From Ectocarpus siliculosus (Eukaryota; Sar; Phaeophyceae; Ectocarpales; Ectocarpaceae): a stretch of DNA of 64,000 nucleotides. A program made the position numbers and the translations under genes. This document shows, one piece after another, positions 14,201 through 25,863 of this stretch (positions are counted from its first letter, which is position 1; each line of letters begins with the position of its first letter). Under the pieces are notes generated by a model. That model saw only the letters and a program-made list of their open reading frames with translations. It did no database searches and was not told where the DNA came from. The stretch is from contig FN649746.1 of assembly GCA_000310025.1 (NCBI GenBank), forward strand, positions 3,259,971 to 3,323,970, written 5' to 3'.

Positions 14201-16657
14201 AAGTCTTCTATGATTTCGTGCGACTCTGTTTCAAAGAAATGCGAGGTAATGTTCTCTCAACAAGCAAGATCTCTTCATTGGGTGCTTCAGTAAAATGGCT
14301 TCGAACGACGCGGGAAGTGGCGCTCTCCGAAAGTGGTAATCTCCACCTACCTGTACTGCAAACGAGTGCAATGTACGTGCATGGATATATATTTCCTCGG
14401 AGCACCACAGGGAAGGATATGTCGCGTGCACCGCTGAATCAATGTTTTATGCGACTATTTCGTGCTCGAGAAAGGAAGTTCTTCTCCTGACTGGTTGTCC
14501 GTCGTCGAAGAAGGGATGACGATGTTCTTGGAGATATTCGTAAAGACTGCACAAAGAATGAAAGATGAAGTCACATCTGGAAAATTTTCATACAGAAAAG
14601 ACTCAGAATGAACGTACAGTTGGCGAATTCACTCTTATTTGAGTTCATGAAGGACCTCCCTCTGGTTGAGGCAAAATGAACAGCTCAATGAACGTTTGCA
14701 CGAAACGAGTGACGCCAACGAAGAAATGAATTAATAAGCGAGTGACGTTGCAGAAATGAAAGAAATTTGCTTTCCTCTGCACCTCTAAATGGGGTATTTA
14801 GAATGAGTTCCGTACGTATCCCGGATTCATTACATGATCCTACAGCTTCTAATAGTATTCAGAAGAGTTTATGATTGGAACAGGTACCGTCTGCGATGGA
14901 TGCCTCTTTCAAACAACGTCACATACGTAAGGTGCCTGCCGTGATTATGGTTGATTCTTTCCGCATGGAAACCGACGTGCTGTTTCTTGGGTACCACTTG
15001 AAGAACCACCCCGACCAACTTGTGACTAATGGAATCAGACCAGGTTTTTGAGGAGAGTATGCGTTCAATCAAATGGTTCATTGTGACAATCGGCAGGTAA
15101 ACGAGTTTCAAGGACGCATCCGCGATACCACTAGGCGCATGATGGCTACTGTGTCCGAGCTGTCAATGCACCAGGCCACCGCCCTCAAGCTCCAGCAAGA
15201 AAAGACGGCAAGGGAGAGAGAGCTCCAAGAGGCCACGTAAGAGAAAGCACCCCACATCGGATGCCCGACGCAACAAACAATGAAAGTTGAGGCGGGCCAC
15301 AACAGCCTGAGTTGGTCAAGCAGTTCCATGCGTGTATCAACGCTGACAGTTGTTATCTACGGCTTACGGCTTGCGTTCGGTTGCTTGAAGCAGGCCTTTC
15401 GGCTAAATAGGCCAGCACGACATATTTGAAAAATGAATTCATAAATAAGCCGTCGACTGGGACAACGTAGTTTGACTTGCTGTACATCATGCCAAATTCA
15501 CTCCTCTCCCTCTGAACGTTTCCTTGTGTACATAAATTGACGAGTGAACGTTGTTGTAAGTTGTAGACTCTGTGTTATTTTCGCGATATTGTATCACCTG
15601 TTTTGTTCTCTATTCCACTCCCGCAGCACCTTCTGCTCGCTCTCCCTCTTCCTCGCAAAGCAATGTCGTCAAAGAGCATGACATACCAAACCTAATAACT
15701 CATGGCAAGCAAAGAAATAGACCAGACAAAGTACAACTGAGACCCATGCCTAACACCACCGATCGATGTACAATAGGACACACCCGTCTTCTTCTCGTGT
15801 TCCCACTTTCAAATGAAATTACCTGCCATGCGCTCCGAACCTCAAGGAAAGATATTCCCCACCCTCATTGACGTGATGTTTTCATAGCCCTTCGATAAAC
15901 AATGACTAACTCTGCACGACGTAGGCGTGCATGATTCCTCGTCTTCGAAGGGCCATCATGTTGTCTTGCTGCACCGTAACACTGCCATGTACACGTAGTT
16001 GGAGGGCCGAGCACGGAGAGCCACCAACCGAGGCGGCCGTCTGGGACCTGTACCGTCTCGAGCAGAAGAGCGTTGCGGCCAGCACGCAGAGGCTTGAGAG
16101 GGCGGAGGCGGAGACTTCCGGAGAGGCGCCAATTCCACCGTCCATGGTAACCACGACTGACTGGCTGCGAAAAATAATTTTGGGCATAGACTGCTGTACT
16201 GTAGATTTCAACGCCAACGTGCAGTCTATTTGGCCGGAAATGTTGAACGAAGGAGTATTCCAACATACGCATATTCCACCCAGTACAGTACGCCATGAAT
16301 CCATTGCTACATCAATACCAGCCTCTTCATCTGTGAAGGGGGTGGAGGCTTTGTTGTGTCATGTTATATGCGAAAGTAGGAAAAATAGAAAGAAGACCAA
16401 TGTTTTAGTCGATGTTACTGGTCACGGTCTACTTCTTGTTGCCTCGAACCAACTCTAGATATATTTCTCATGCGCACCTTTTACATGAAACGTTGCGCCA
16501 GGTCCGCACGATGGCGGAGCCCCGACCGAACGCCTACATCCCAGACGAGCTGGGGATCCCCAAGCCGTACGGCGGGCAAGGGCCGTTCAAGCCAACGGAA
16601 GGGGGCACAACGATGCGGCACATCCGCATGCCCAAGCCGCGAGAGATCGAGATTTAG
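1470..16657 (+). CDS. CCDC146: CCDC146-like ciliary/centriolar coiled-coil protein, 25 exons
   Basis: Proposed exons: 1470-1660, 2122-2209, 2809-2871, 3294-3403, 3699-3747, 4037-4123, 4647-4766, 5477-5595, 6577-6667, 7085-7228, 7834-7920, 8354-8479, 8834-8959, 9208-9396, 9731-9798, 10322-10398, 11178-11374, 11734-11790, 12376-12426, 12732-12841, 13130-13187, 14002-14142, 15097-15236, 15999-16146, 16502-16657. All phases agree; the total is 2793 nt, about 930 aa, close to the roughly 955 aa of the human protein. The translation is almost entirely charged coiled coil. Family signatures are [20 protein letters not shown] in exon 14, [16 protein letters not shown] in exon 17, and the C-terminal [20 protein letters not shown] followed by FKP and MRHIR. 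CCDC146 is a centriole and axonemal microtubule-associated protein needed for flagella, which fits an organism with flagellate cells. The N-terminus (ATG at 1470) is the least certain part; the family is not conserved there. Exon 7 could start at 4641 instead. The intron after exon 6 has a GC donor. Confidence 0.85.
5188..5217. repeat. (TTG)n microsatellite, about 10 units
   Basis: Perfect TTG run inside an intron of the CCDC146-like gene. The same trinucleotide (or AAC on the other strand) recurs at least six more times in the window. Confidence 0.9.
7040..7084 (+). repeat. (AAC)n microsatellite abutting a 3' splice site
   Basis: An AAC-rich run ends about 13 bases before the CAG acceptor of exon 10 of the CCDC146-like gene (exon starts 7085). 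It occupies the place where a polypyrimidine tract is expected, so this acceptor has almost no pyrimidine tract. Confidence 0.75.
8241..8294 (+). repeat. dispersed ~50-bp repeat, copy 1
   Basis: About 90 percent identical by eye to 63567-63619. The core is GTCTAACGAC[C/T]ACGGCATGC, followed by a shared CTATGAGTACACCC. It lies in an intron of the CCDC146-like gene. Related copies are at 23162-23255, 33185-33240 (minus) and 35208-35262. The parent element is unknown. Confidence 0.7.
12236..12332 (+). repeat. imperfect AAC/ATC/ACA-rich microsatellite
   Basis: Degenerate trinucleotide run (AAC, ATC, AAT, ACC units) ending about 40 bases before exon 19 of the CCDC146-like gene. It is intronic by the exon chain proposed here. 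Confidence 0.8.
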
Positions 16658-18900
16658 TGCAGAACTGGCAACGACGTCACGCCCACTTGTGACGGTTTCA
16701 GCTTCATGTCGAAGTTTTTGTCTGTTCCTATTTTCCTTTTTGTCACGTCTGTTTTGTTATCTTTCTGTCATGTATTTTCAAGTAGTAGTAGAAGGTTTGA
16801 TATTTCATAGCGCGATATTTTTCGCGTTGGTGTGTCCAGTGTGGTTTGTGCCTGTTCGCCCCCTTCGATGATCGTACACCAAAACAAAATTGCTCCATCG
16901 CAACTCAGTGTCCAAGTCTGCCTGACCGAAAATGGGTGAATACCCCATGGCATGTGCAAAGGTATTGCAGTACCAACACCGACCGATCAGGCGGATTGCT
17001 GTGTTACGACAATGTTTTGTCATGTCGGGCACTCTTCTTATCTCTCGTCGTTCTCCTAGGAAATGATCCCAGACGACGTCGGTACCATCATAGCATCAAC
17101 ATGCCTTGGTGGCCTGCCTGGTGTTCTAATTTTCTTAAGGAATACAATTACAAACACACAACAAATATTTCGTCTCTTCCACAGATAGATCTGCGCCCGC
17201 GCGCATGCAAATGGGCGGACGAGCAAAGCAGCATCGATTGAATATTTCAACGCGTCCTCTCACAGAACGAGCCAAAGCCCTTACCGGAATGGAACCGGGT
17301 ATTTGCTTCATACTGCCGTTACAAGTTCTAGTGGGGACGTGGGCCCCCTCAATCCTGCCGTCGCACGAGCGACCGACCACTGATAGTGGTGACCCTTGGG
17401 TCACTTCACAACACCACCCCATTAGCATCCCCACTGTACACAAACGCTTCAATTTATGTTAGCTTATTCTTTCCGGTTGAGGGCTATAGCAATTTAGGCC
17501 ACCTAAAACATCACCGAGTGACTTCCCGTCAACGTTGTTCTGTAAACACTGTTACCTCGACGATTCACTACAGTACACAGATCGACTACAAAAACGTTAA
17601 TCACCGCACGCCCGGCGCAAATAAAGCATCAGAACCGTCATCTTTCCCGCGAGAGCCGTCCGTCGTGCCCACAACAAGCTGACGTAGACAAAAAACGGGA
17701 CGTTCGACGAAAAAATCAGAAGAATATATAGATCCACACCGAATCAAGAAATATTTCAACATCGAACAGAGGGGATACATGGTCCTCCGCCGCGTCTGCC
17801 AGTGCTGCAGCCGGGAAAAAAAAAAACGGCAAAAGACAGGACGCAACGCGCGCTGCAACATAATTGGCCTGGCCAGCGGACAGAGAGCGAAAAACTGATC
17901 GCTGAGCAGGGACGTACTCACTCAAGTCGCAAGTTGCCGCTACGTAGACACACGGCTCATGACAGGACGAACACAGACGACAAAACACACACCCCGCACA
18001 ACTTGGAGCGCGCATCGCGGGAGAAATCAAAACTCGCCGCCCCCGCCCCATCGCCAAAAACACATCCCACCATCGAAATCTCCGTCGAATGCGGGAACAC
18101 ATCGGTATACGTAATCGAGAAACACTGCAAAGGCTACCGCGCACAGCCTAGCAAAAGGCAGCGAGATTCGACAGCTTGGACGATACACGCGAACGACTTG
18201 AGAAGACCGTTCTGCAGGCGGAGCAACAAAGCGGCATGATCTGCTAATGGCTTCAGGCGTCGCATCCGTATCATCTGCGGATCCACGCCATCCAACCCGC
18301 CAGAACTACTATGGTACATCACAGAACACACGTGCGGAGTTAATACGCAAGCCGGAGGACGCCAGTCTACAACGCCCTACCTTTTCCAAGGGCAACAGAA
18401 GAACAAAAAAGCATTACAGGCACACAGATTCGCATAAAGGTGCTGCAGGACAAACATGTCTCTTTTCTCTCCACATACGGTACGTACACGATTGCTATCC
18501 CATCCCCGAATAATGAACCACTCCCCCGTGCAAAGACAAAAACATAACATCCGTTCTCGCGCAAGGAATAGGGGCCAGCCGCCAACAAGCACAACACTTA
18601 CAGGCAACGATGGTGCCAGTAGCAGCAACAGAGAAGCACCTCTTGGAAGCGAACAACAAGAGGTCTGGTACAACCAACTGCTGCATGTAGTGCCGGGGTG
18701 CCGGCTTGGTCGATAAAACGAAAGACGTTCCTCCCCTTGCGGTGTACAAACAAGTTTTGCCTGCGGGGAAGAGCAGTTCTGCAGAAAAGTGAACGATGCT
18801 CTATTCCACAGGAGCACTGCTGCCACATGCAAAACCTGCCGTAGTGCGAAACACACACCATACAGATCAGAACGCCCATGGCGATTTCGACTGAAACTCC
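16658..18900. other. 3' flank of the CCDC146-like gene, no gene recognised
   Basis: The first few hundred bases are T-rich and probably hold the 3' UTR of the upstream gene. Beyond that I find only short ORFs on both strands, without phase-consistent neighbours or recognisable domains. Confidence 0.4.
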
Positions 18901-18907
18901 TGCTGGA

Positions 18908-19115
18908 CAAGTCCATCCGCTGACATGGTTGCACATACCAGAAAGGTAGTCACTCGACATGTCCATCCTCTCATATGGTTGAACATACCAGAAACGCACC
19001 GACATGTCAATTCTCTCATATGGTTCAACATACCAGAAAAACGTCCTCTCACGGTTGCACACACCAGAAACGCATCCAACATGTCAACCCTCTCATACGG
19101 TTGAACATACCAGAA
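18908..19115. repeat. minisatellite, ~45-bp unit, about five diverged copies
   Basis: Recurring blocks carry GACATGTC, then CTCTCATATGGTT, then GAACATACCAGAAA. They start near 18910, 18956, 19001, 19045 and 19079. The fourth copy is shortened. Between genes; no coding role seen. Confidence 0.8.
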
Positions 19116-19386
19116 AAGAACCCCGTTCTCTGCGAACCGGCCCAAACCAACCGCTAGACCAAAACAACCCCCCCACTTGGCTTTGTTCTCGCGACTTAGC
19201 GGTAATCTTCGAAGCTTTCCCCTCTGCTACTGCTCGACATGAACGATTGCCCCCCCTGCCCCCCCCCGTAGTACTGCGCGGACGAGGCTGTCTCGGAGTA
19301 GTCACCCTCGGATCGTTCGTCGAAGGAGTGACCACCGCCGGTGGCGTAGCTCCCGCCGCTCGTGGCACGGCTGTACCCCCTGTTGT

Positions 19387-19415
19387 ACTGCTGCTGCTGC
19401 TGCTGCTGCTGCTGC
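19387..19415. repeat. (CTG)n microsatellite, 9 units
   Basis: Uninterrupted CTG run. Read on the minus strand it would encode poly-Ser inside a 123-codon ORF (19464-19093). I could not attach that ORF to a gene. Confidence 0.9.
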
Positions 19416-20406
19416 CTGCTTCATCGCCGTGCGGAGACAAGAAGACGGGTGGATTTTGATGCAAGAGACGGCGAAAGTGACAAGACGGGTGGGTGTTGAC
19501 AATGCAAGAGGCGGTGAAAGTGACAAGGACGGATGGGCATCAATGCATCAGACAGAGGTGTACGGAGGGGGGAGCGCAAGGATTGCGCAACATCCAAGTT
19601 GGGCAAAAAAAGAAAAAACAACAACGATGCAAGTTGTTCCAGGTACGCTACTAAGTCGGGTGAGTTAACGTACGGAAGTGAGTAAAGTCGCAATGAAGTC
19701 GTGGGAGAAAGAAAGCCAAATGAGTCGGAACCGGCAATAGAGCTAGCTTTAATAGCGATAGCGACCGTCCAGGAGCGGACGAGCATTGGTTAGGTCTCTT
19801 GATCCTACCCCTCTACGTCTGTACTGTACCACACGCATCGCTGCATGTGGGTCGTGGCTATTGCCGCAAGTCTCGTCTTAGTCGTCTTGGGCGAAGCGCT
19901 CATGAGACCTTGTGACAAGCGTTCTTTTCGTCTTGGCCACTAGAGGATACACCTTCGTGGCCACCACAAGGTACACTCCTTGTGACCACTAACAGGAGGT
20001 ACGCTCGTCACGACCACTACTGTAGGGTACATTTCCTTCGTGGCCACCAGAGGGTTCTGTCATCGTCGTGGCTACTCGTTCTCCCGGACAAATTTTATAG
20101 GAACAGAGGCGTGGCACGGGCTGCTCCACCTTCCTTTGGCACACTGCCTGCCCGGCCCTCACGCTGGCTGCCCTCACGACAAAAAGGTCATTTAATAAGA
20201 CGAAAAATGATACAGCGTGGGCCCCGTCTTCCTTGCCGGCTGCTGAAGAAAAATGACTCACTGCAAAGACTTGAACACAACCCGTTTGACTGTGGTTTTA
20301 TCTCGAATGGGGTAGTCTTTCTGTATTTGTACTTATTTTTCCTAAAAACGACCCAGCGTCGCAAGTAGCGACAGGAAAAATGGACCAGCACATCCACCGA
20401 CGGCCA

Positions 20407-20725
20407 CGACGTCATGTTCCGTTTCGTGGTATCGATTTGGCTGTGACGAAGTCATTTTGCGGTGATGACTTGAACGTGATGACGTCATTTTCCGTTTCGT
20501 GGTGTCGTTGACTTGATTGTGATGACGTCATGTTCTATTTCGTGGTGCCGTTGGCTTCACTGTGATGACGTCATGTTCCGTTTCGTGGTGATGTGTTGGC
20601 GTGATTGTGATGACGTCATGTTCCGTTTCGTGGTGCCGTTGACTTCGCTGTGATGATGTCATGTTCCGTTTCGTGGTTTTTCGTTGACGTGATTGTCATG
20701 ACGTCATGTTCCGTTTCGTTGACTT
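20407..20725. repeat. tandem array of TGACGTCA (CRE/bZIP octamer) units
   Basis: Perfect palindromic octamers TGACGTCA start at 20480, 20523, 20566, 20611 and 20699. One-base variants lie at 20407 (CGACGTCA) and 20654 (TGATGTCA). Spacing is 43, 43, 45, 43 and 45 bp, so the unit is 43-45 bp. The rest of the unit is CATGTTCCGTTTCGTGGT plus a variable stretch. The array ends just past the stop codon (20733-20731) of the minus-strand membrane-protein gene, in its 3' UTR or downstream flank. TGACGTCA is the consensus site of CREB/ATF-type bZIP factors; function here is inference. Confidence 0.9.
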
Positions 20726-20730
20726 GACGC

Positions 20731-23302
20731 TCACCTCGCTCCTTGATCATCCACCATCTGTGTCGGGTTGGGGTTGCTGTGGTTGATAACGGCGTGGTGC
20801 ACCTGGTGGTTCTGGTAAACCACCTCTTCTTCGTCGTCGTCGTCCACCGAACCGAGCTCCTCGTCGCGGCCCTGACAAAATCAACACACCGTCAATGCCG
20901 ACCAGAGCCATAAGTAATCATTGACATCAACGTCGAAGGGGCCGTCGCAAAATCCAAAAAGTATCATGGACGTGTGACAAGTACAGAGAATCTTGGACGT
21001 CAACAACTATTCTACCTCATTTACATGCACGTTGTCCTTGAACAAATAGCCACCGCCACCACCACACCTCAGTAACATAAATGCATGTCGAGGGCCCCCA
21101 CAAATCAACACATATAATCGTCAACATCAAGCATGATTGACTCATCTAGATCCACATGATGGAAAGAAACAGCATATGGTAGATCGCCGAACAGATATCT
21201 CCTTGGAGTGGTCCAGAGTTCAAATATCATCGACGTCCCTCAGAACAATATGGTAGATCGCCGAACAGATATCTCCTTGGAGTGGCCCAGAGTTCAAAAA
21301 TCATCGACGTCGCTCAGAACAAAAAAAGAGCCAAATTTTGTCGCACGAAAAGGATACAGGAGACTGCTGTTACTGATATTGTTCTGTTCTGGCATACACA
21401 CAACCTCCACCAGTCCTCGTCATGACAAGATTTTCCACTGGCCCCACGTCATCGTCGGGGGCCTCGTGGACAAAACAACAAAAAACGTTTGCACGACTCG
21501 TTGTTGTCAGCATCAATTGAAGGTAAACATCGACCGATCTCCCATGTTGAGCGTGAAGTTCTAAAACCCCGCCAAGTTATAGCGGGCGCTATCTGTACAT
21601 TTGTAGGGTCAAACCATCCTGCTACAGGGTAGTCGTTTGGTCACCTCCTCCAACGCGTAGGTCATAGGGTCGGGTCCAGCGTCCGCGGGGCCTCCGCCCT
21701 GCACCGTGGAGCTCGGCGCCTTGCCGCCCGCGCGAACGCCAGTCTTTGCCGAACGGCGGTCTTTTCCCCTCGTCTTTTCTTCCGGCAACGGCGTCTGAAA
21801 AACAACCGCGCAGTAGTTGACAGCAACGGTAAATATTTTTGATGGTCAACAACAACAACGGGATGGATTAGAAACACAGCAGCGCAGGGCGAGGAGGAAA
21901 AGGCACATGACATCTTCAGGTGGTAGACATGTACAATACAAGAGTGAGTATCAGGGGGTGAAGTGTGACTTTCGAGCGTTGTCGGATTGAGACAACCCAA
22001 GTCCTGCATAGCCTGCCAAGTCCAGAAATCGTCTCTGTGAACACGGAAAGATTACCCTTGCGACGTCTTTTCGAATGGACGAAAACAAACGGCAGTGCAG
22101 CAGTGCAGTGCCACTAAATACTCACGTGCGACTTCCGGGGTCGACCTTCAGGGACGGCGGGCGGGTGCATTTTGTAACTAACACTACTACAACACCCAAC
22201 GAACACAAAGCAACGTACGTAGGCATCACAACACCACCACGCCCACCATCGCTACCACAGACACCCGCCCCCCGAAGCAACAGCAACGCCAACAACATGC
22301 AAAACCCAGCGAAAGATAAGCAGACCACTGGCTGGCCTTCTCGACCTGGACAAAACAAACAAGAGAGACTAGGCACTTTTGACTGTTCTTCTCCACGACA
22401 TACTGGACAACACAAGAGAGTACTGACTCGCCTTCTCCCCACCTGGGCACAACAAGAGAGCCCAGAGCTCTTCTGACCGGTCTTCTCCCCGACTACAAGC
22501 ACAACAGAGAATAAGCATAGGGTTAGGGTTAGCACTGACTGACCTTCTCCATGACGATGTTTCCGACAGGCGGCTTAGCGGGTTCCGCCACCTCGATCTC
22601 CTCGATGCCGCTGTTCAGGTGGTCCACGCGGGGGGCGATGATCCAGAGCAAGAACGTCGCAGCCCCGAACGCGAACATCTGCCGTTGTCGCCATTGTTTG
22701 TCGAACGGCACACTTACCATCACATGCATCGGTTGAACAAAATATACGCTTAAAAAAAAAAGCAAGCTCACATCGGTTGAGCAAAAACGTCAGAAACAAG
22801 CGTCATTATGCATCGGTTGGTCACAAAAGAGTTTTGAGCCCGCGGCCGATGGTATGCCGGCTCGCGACGGGGTTGTTGAGTAGCGAGTCTGAGCGAGAGT
22901 TCCATGCAGAGGACAGACATCATGCAGCGACCAGGTTTGGGTGACGAAACGAGACTGGCACAAAGAGGAAGCATGAACAGCAACAACAACTTCAGACGAA
23001 AAATCCGTGCACTACGGCTACTCCGCACCCAGACCCAACCCTCAACAAAGACCTGAAAACAATACATACCGAGATCTGCACCGGAACATAACGCCGAGAT
23101 CATTCCCTCTTAGCACCCGTAATATCGCTCACAGGCCCGCCATTGTATTGGAAGGATCGGAGATGAACGGTCTACCGACTACGGCATGCGTTTACACTTC
23201 TCCCTCCTCTCGAGGACACGTGGTCAACGGTCTAACCGCTGCTGCATGCAAAACATGAGAATACGTTTCTCCCCTGCCCTCGCCCAAGCTGGAGTAGCCA
23301 GG

Positions 23303-23342
<40 letters not shown>

Positions 23343-25863
23343 GCAGTCACGCCCATAGAGAGGGCCCAGCCAGGGGCGTCCATCGACCAGGTGGCTTCAT
23401 TGCACTGGTCCTCCGTGCTGCTGTTGCTACACAGCTTCGCTCCCTCCTCTACCCGCTGGAACAGACGGGGGGCCAATGACTCCTGACGCTTCCCGAACTT
23501 GCCCTCTACCAGCCACCAGAACACCTGCCTCGGGGATATTGATCGGTCGGGATAGATACGTCATGCACGGGGCGCTGGCACTCTCTGAAGTCCCCGGATT
23601 GGTTTGGCTTACGGCAGGGTGCACGTCGGAACATGCGAGCTTCGTGGTCCGTCCTAGATGCCCACAACAAAAAGCGCACCAGTACAAGATACGACGTCGG
23701 TGTCCGTGCACTCTTTCGGCTACGGCGTGGGCCGGGCCAATGAGACATGCTAGGCGTCATCACGACGCGCCCGTGGATTTTGGTCTATCTGGTGGTGGAT
23801 GGTGGCAGCTGCGGTGAAGGCACGAACACCCTTTGGCGTGGCAAAAGCGGCTCAAACCAACTCTTGTCCCACCACAACACCAAAAACCAACGATCTCGCT
23901 TTCCGAAAACAACAGCGCGAGATTCATGTCTAGTCTCGGAGCAAGTCGGAAGCGCCATAGTCCGAGTCTGAGAGATACATTCACCCGCAGAGCATTCTCG
24001 CTTCATTATAGACTTCAGAGAGAGTCCTAGCTGATACGCTGCTGAGACCAAGAAGTCTAGAAGTACATAACCAACTACAAATTCGAATGCATCGAGCTTT
24101 AGGGGAAATATAGGTGATCTGAGCAGGTTTCTCCGAGATGATCTATAGGACATAGGTGAGCTAGCTCATCATCTGTCCAATGTGTGAAAAGCCAAACAAT
24201 TGAATCGTCCACAGTTTCGCTCATTAACATTTCCATCTAGTTCGGCCCCGTACACATCTCTCTCTCTCCCAAACTCACCGTCGTGGCGGTGACCAAACCA
24301 ACGGTGAACAAGGCACACCACTTCGTCAGCATCTTGAGGGATACACCCCCCCTCCTCTGCCCATGCCTCGCCCCCAGCAAAGCCACGAACGTGTAGAGCG
24401 CGACGAGCACGCCGAGGGCCCAAGAAGCCACCATGCCCAGTCCTGCCAGGGAGGCATTGTTGTCCTGCCGGGACCAAGAAAGGGTACAGTGCAATGGCGT
24501 TTTGCGACAAGGAGAGGTACGGTGAGACAAATAACAGAACGTTGAGACAAGCAGAGGTACTTTGAGACAAGAGGAGGCACGTTGAGACAAACAGGTTTAG
24601 GTTGAGATAATAAGAGGTACTTTGAGACAAACAAAGGTACATTGAGACAAGAAGGGGTACTCATGCCCGTTGCGATGAGGACGGGTGCAACACCGAAAAT
24701 ACTTCATGTCTTACTGCTGCTCCTGTCGCTGTACTACATGTGCGCCATTGCCCTCCTGATTCTTGACAAGAATAGGTACGTTGAGGCAAGAATATCACAA
24801 GGGGGGTCTGGTGGTAAAACTGGTGGTGAAGGTCGGCGGTGGCGTCTGCCAACAGCAGTCATTTCAAGAGAATCTAGGCATGATAGGGTGTACACGGCGT
24901 ACACACTTGCACAGAAATACTATCCCTACAGAGTGCCATCCTGTGGCAGCATCTAGAGCAACCCCTATTCTACAGTAACCTTGATCGCCTCACCCGGCCC
25001 CTCTCCGTTCGAATTGGACCTCAAACGCCGATGAACGGAGCATGTGTTTGGGTACACAGCAGGGTATCCGCACGTTCTCGACCGGAAAAAATAACAAGGT
25101 TAACGACTTGCTCGGTCAGGCAGGAATCGTCCCAACCGCCAAAGGGCAATCAATACAAGAGTACATGCCAGTCCTTCCTTCCATCACTCGCAAGCTCAGC
25201 AGCAGACATAATGGGTACTCCAGAACAACGCATGCATAGGCGATGTGTACTCTTGGTTGGTTGTCCATGTCCAGACACCTTCAAGTATGACATACACCCA
25301 CACGATGCGTGTCCCGACTGCTTGAAGCATGACGCATGTATACCCACGCCAAACATGATAACGGCTGAGAACGCCCATAGAGGACCACCTTCGCGATCCC
25401 TAACCTAACTTCCCCGATTGCAAGCTATATCCAACATGATTACATCGTAGAAGAACCATTGCGAAGGCCACTGTATACCGGCAAACACGATAACGGCAGA
25501 GAGAGAGAGAGAGAGAGAGAGAGCCGCGCGCGCGCCCACCTGGTAGTCTCCGATGGAGTAGGTTTGCCCCTGCTTCAGCTCCTCCAAGCACTCGCCGATA
25601 GTCTCGGTCCCCTGGTCCAGCGTGGTCACGGTGAACTCCCTCCAGCCGATGTCCACCGTCACGTCGAGGTCGTAAACGATGATTCTCTCGCTGCTGCCGG
25701 GGACGTCTCCGTTACCGAACGCGGCGCAGCCTTCCACCGACCACTTGAAGAACCGCGAGGACATCGAGGTCGCGATGAAGGCGGCCCCCAACACGATCGT
25801 GCTCAACAGGAAGAACATGGCCATGTGGTACATGCTTCCCGCTATCGCCCCGACCTTAGCCAT
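20731..25863 (-). CDS. multi-pass membrane protein, 5 exons, unknown family
   Basis: Proposed exons in transcript order: 25863-25540, 24464-24279, 22678-22544, 21794-21645, 20871-20731 (stop TGA). Their lengths are 324, 186, 135, 150 and 141 nt, every one a multiple of three, so all introns are phase 0; the product is 311 aa. Donors and acceptors all fit GT-AG. ATG at 25863 opens the longest frame (MAKVGAIAGSMYHMAMFFLL). Hydrophobic segments lie at residues 13-33 and 114-138, plus a long stretch at about 153-186 that spans the exon 2/3 junction and could be one or two helices. The loop between the first two (about 80 residues) contains four Cys-free strands of soluble character and probably faces the outside. 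The C-terminal ~100 residues are hydrophilic, ending in an acidic DDDDEEE run and a His/Asn-rich tail. I do not recognise the family; topology resembles small tetraspan proteins. Confidence 0.75.
21174..21321. repeat. tandem duplication, 2 x 74 bp
   Basis: Two nearly identical copies start at ATATGGTAGATCGCCGAACA (21174 and 21248) and differ at about three positions. They lie in the last intron of the minus-strand membrane-protein gene. Each contains ATCATCGACGTC. Confidence 0.85.
23162..23256 (+). repeat. dispersed ~50-bp repeat, tandem pair of diverged copies
   Basis: GAACGGTCTACCGACTACGG at 23165-23184 and GGTCAACGGTCTAACCGCTG at 23222-23241 are both related to the 8241 and 63567 copies. 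CCTCTCGAGGACACGTGG between them is shared with 35213 and, on the minus strand, with 33190-33230. Intronic in the minus-strand membrane-protein gene. Confidence 0.6.
23305..23339. repeat. (CT)n microsatellite, about 17 units
   Basis: Perfect CT run in intron 1-2 territory of the minus-strand membrane-protein gene. It reads as GA on the transcript strand. Confidence 0.95.
24501..24660. repeat. 20-bp minisatellite, eight units
   Basis: Eight consecutive units, each exactly 20 bp, of the form [G/T]TTGAGACAA followed by a variable AGAGGTAC-like half. They start at 24501, 24521, 24541 and so on to 24641. The array lies in intron 1 of the minus-strand membrane-protein gene, from 37 to 196 bases upstream of the exon 2 acceptor, in the branch-point region. 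A stray related unit lies near 24773. Confidence 0.9.
25497..25523. repeat. (GA)n microsatellite
   Basis: GA run starting about 17 bases inside intron 1, downstream of the donor of exon 1 of the minus-strand membrane-protein gene. The transcript carries CU repeats. Confidence 0.9.

Noticed and set aside
17600-19460. Several 100-185-codon ORFs on both strands
   Set aside because: No coding signature, no in-phase neighbours, and they run through minisatellite and CTG repeats.
22518-22534. Telomere-like GGGTTAGGGTTAG
   Set aside because: Only about two units of TTAGGG within an intron; too short to mean an interstitial telomere.
24501-24660. CRISPR-like array
   Set aside because: Contiguous 20-bp tandem units without spacers of regular unique sequence, in a spliced eukaryotic gene; it is a minisatellite.
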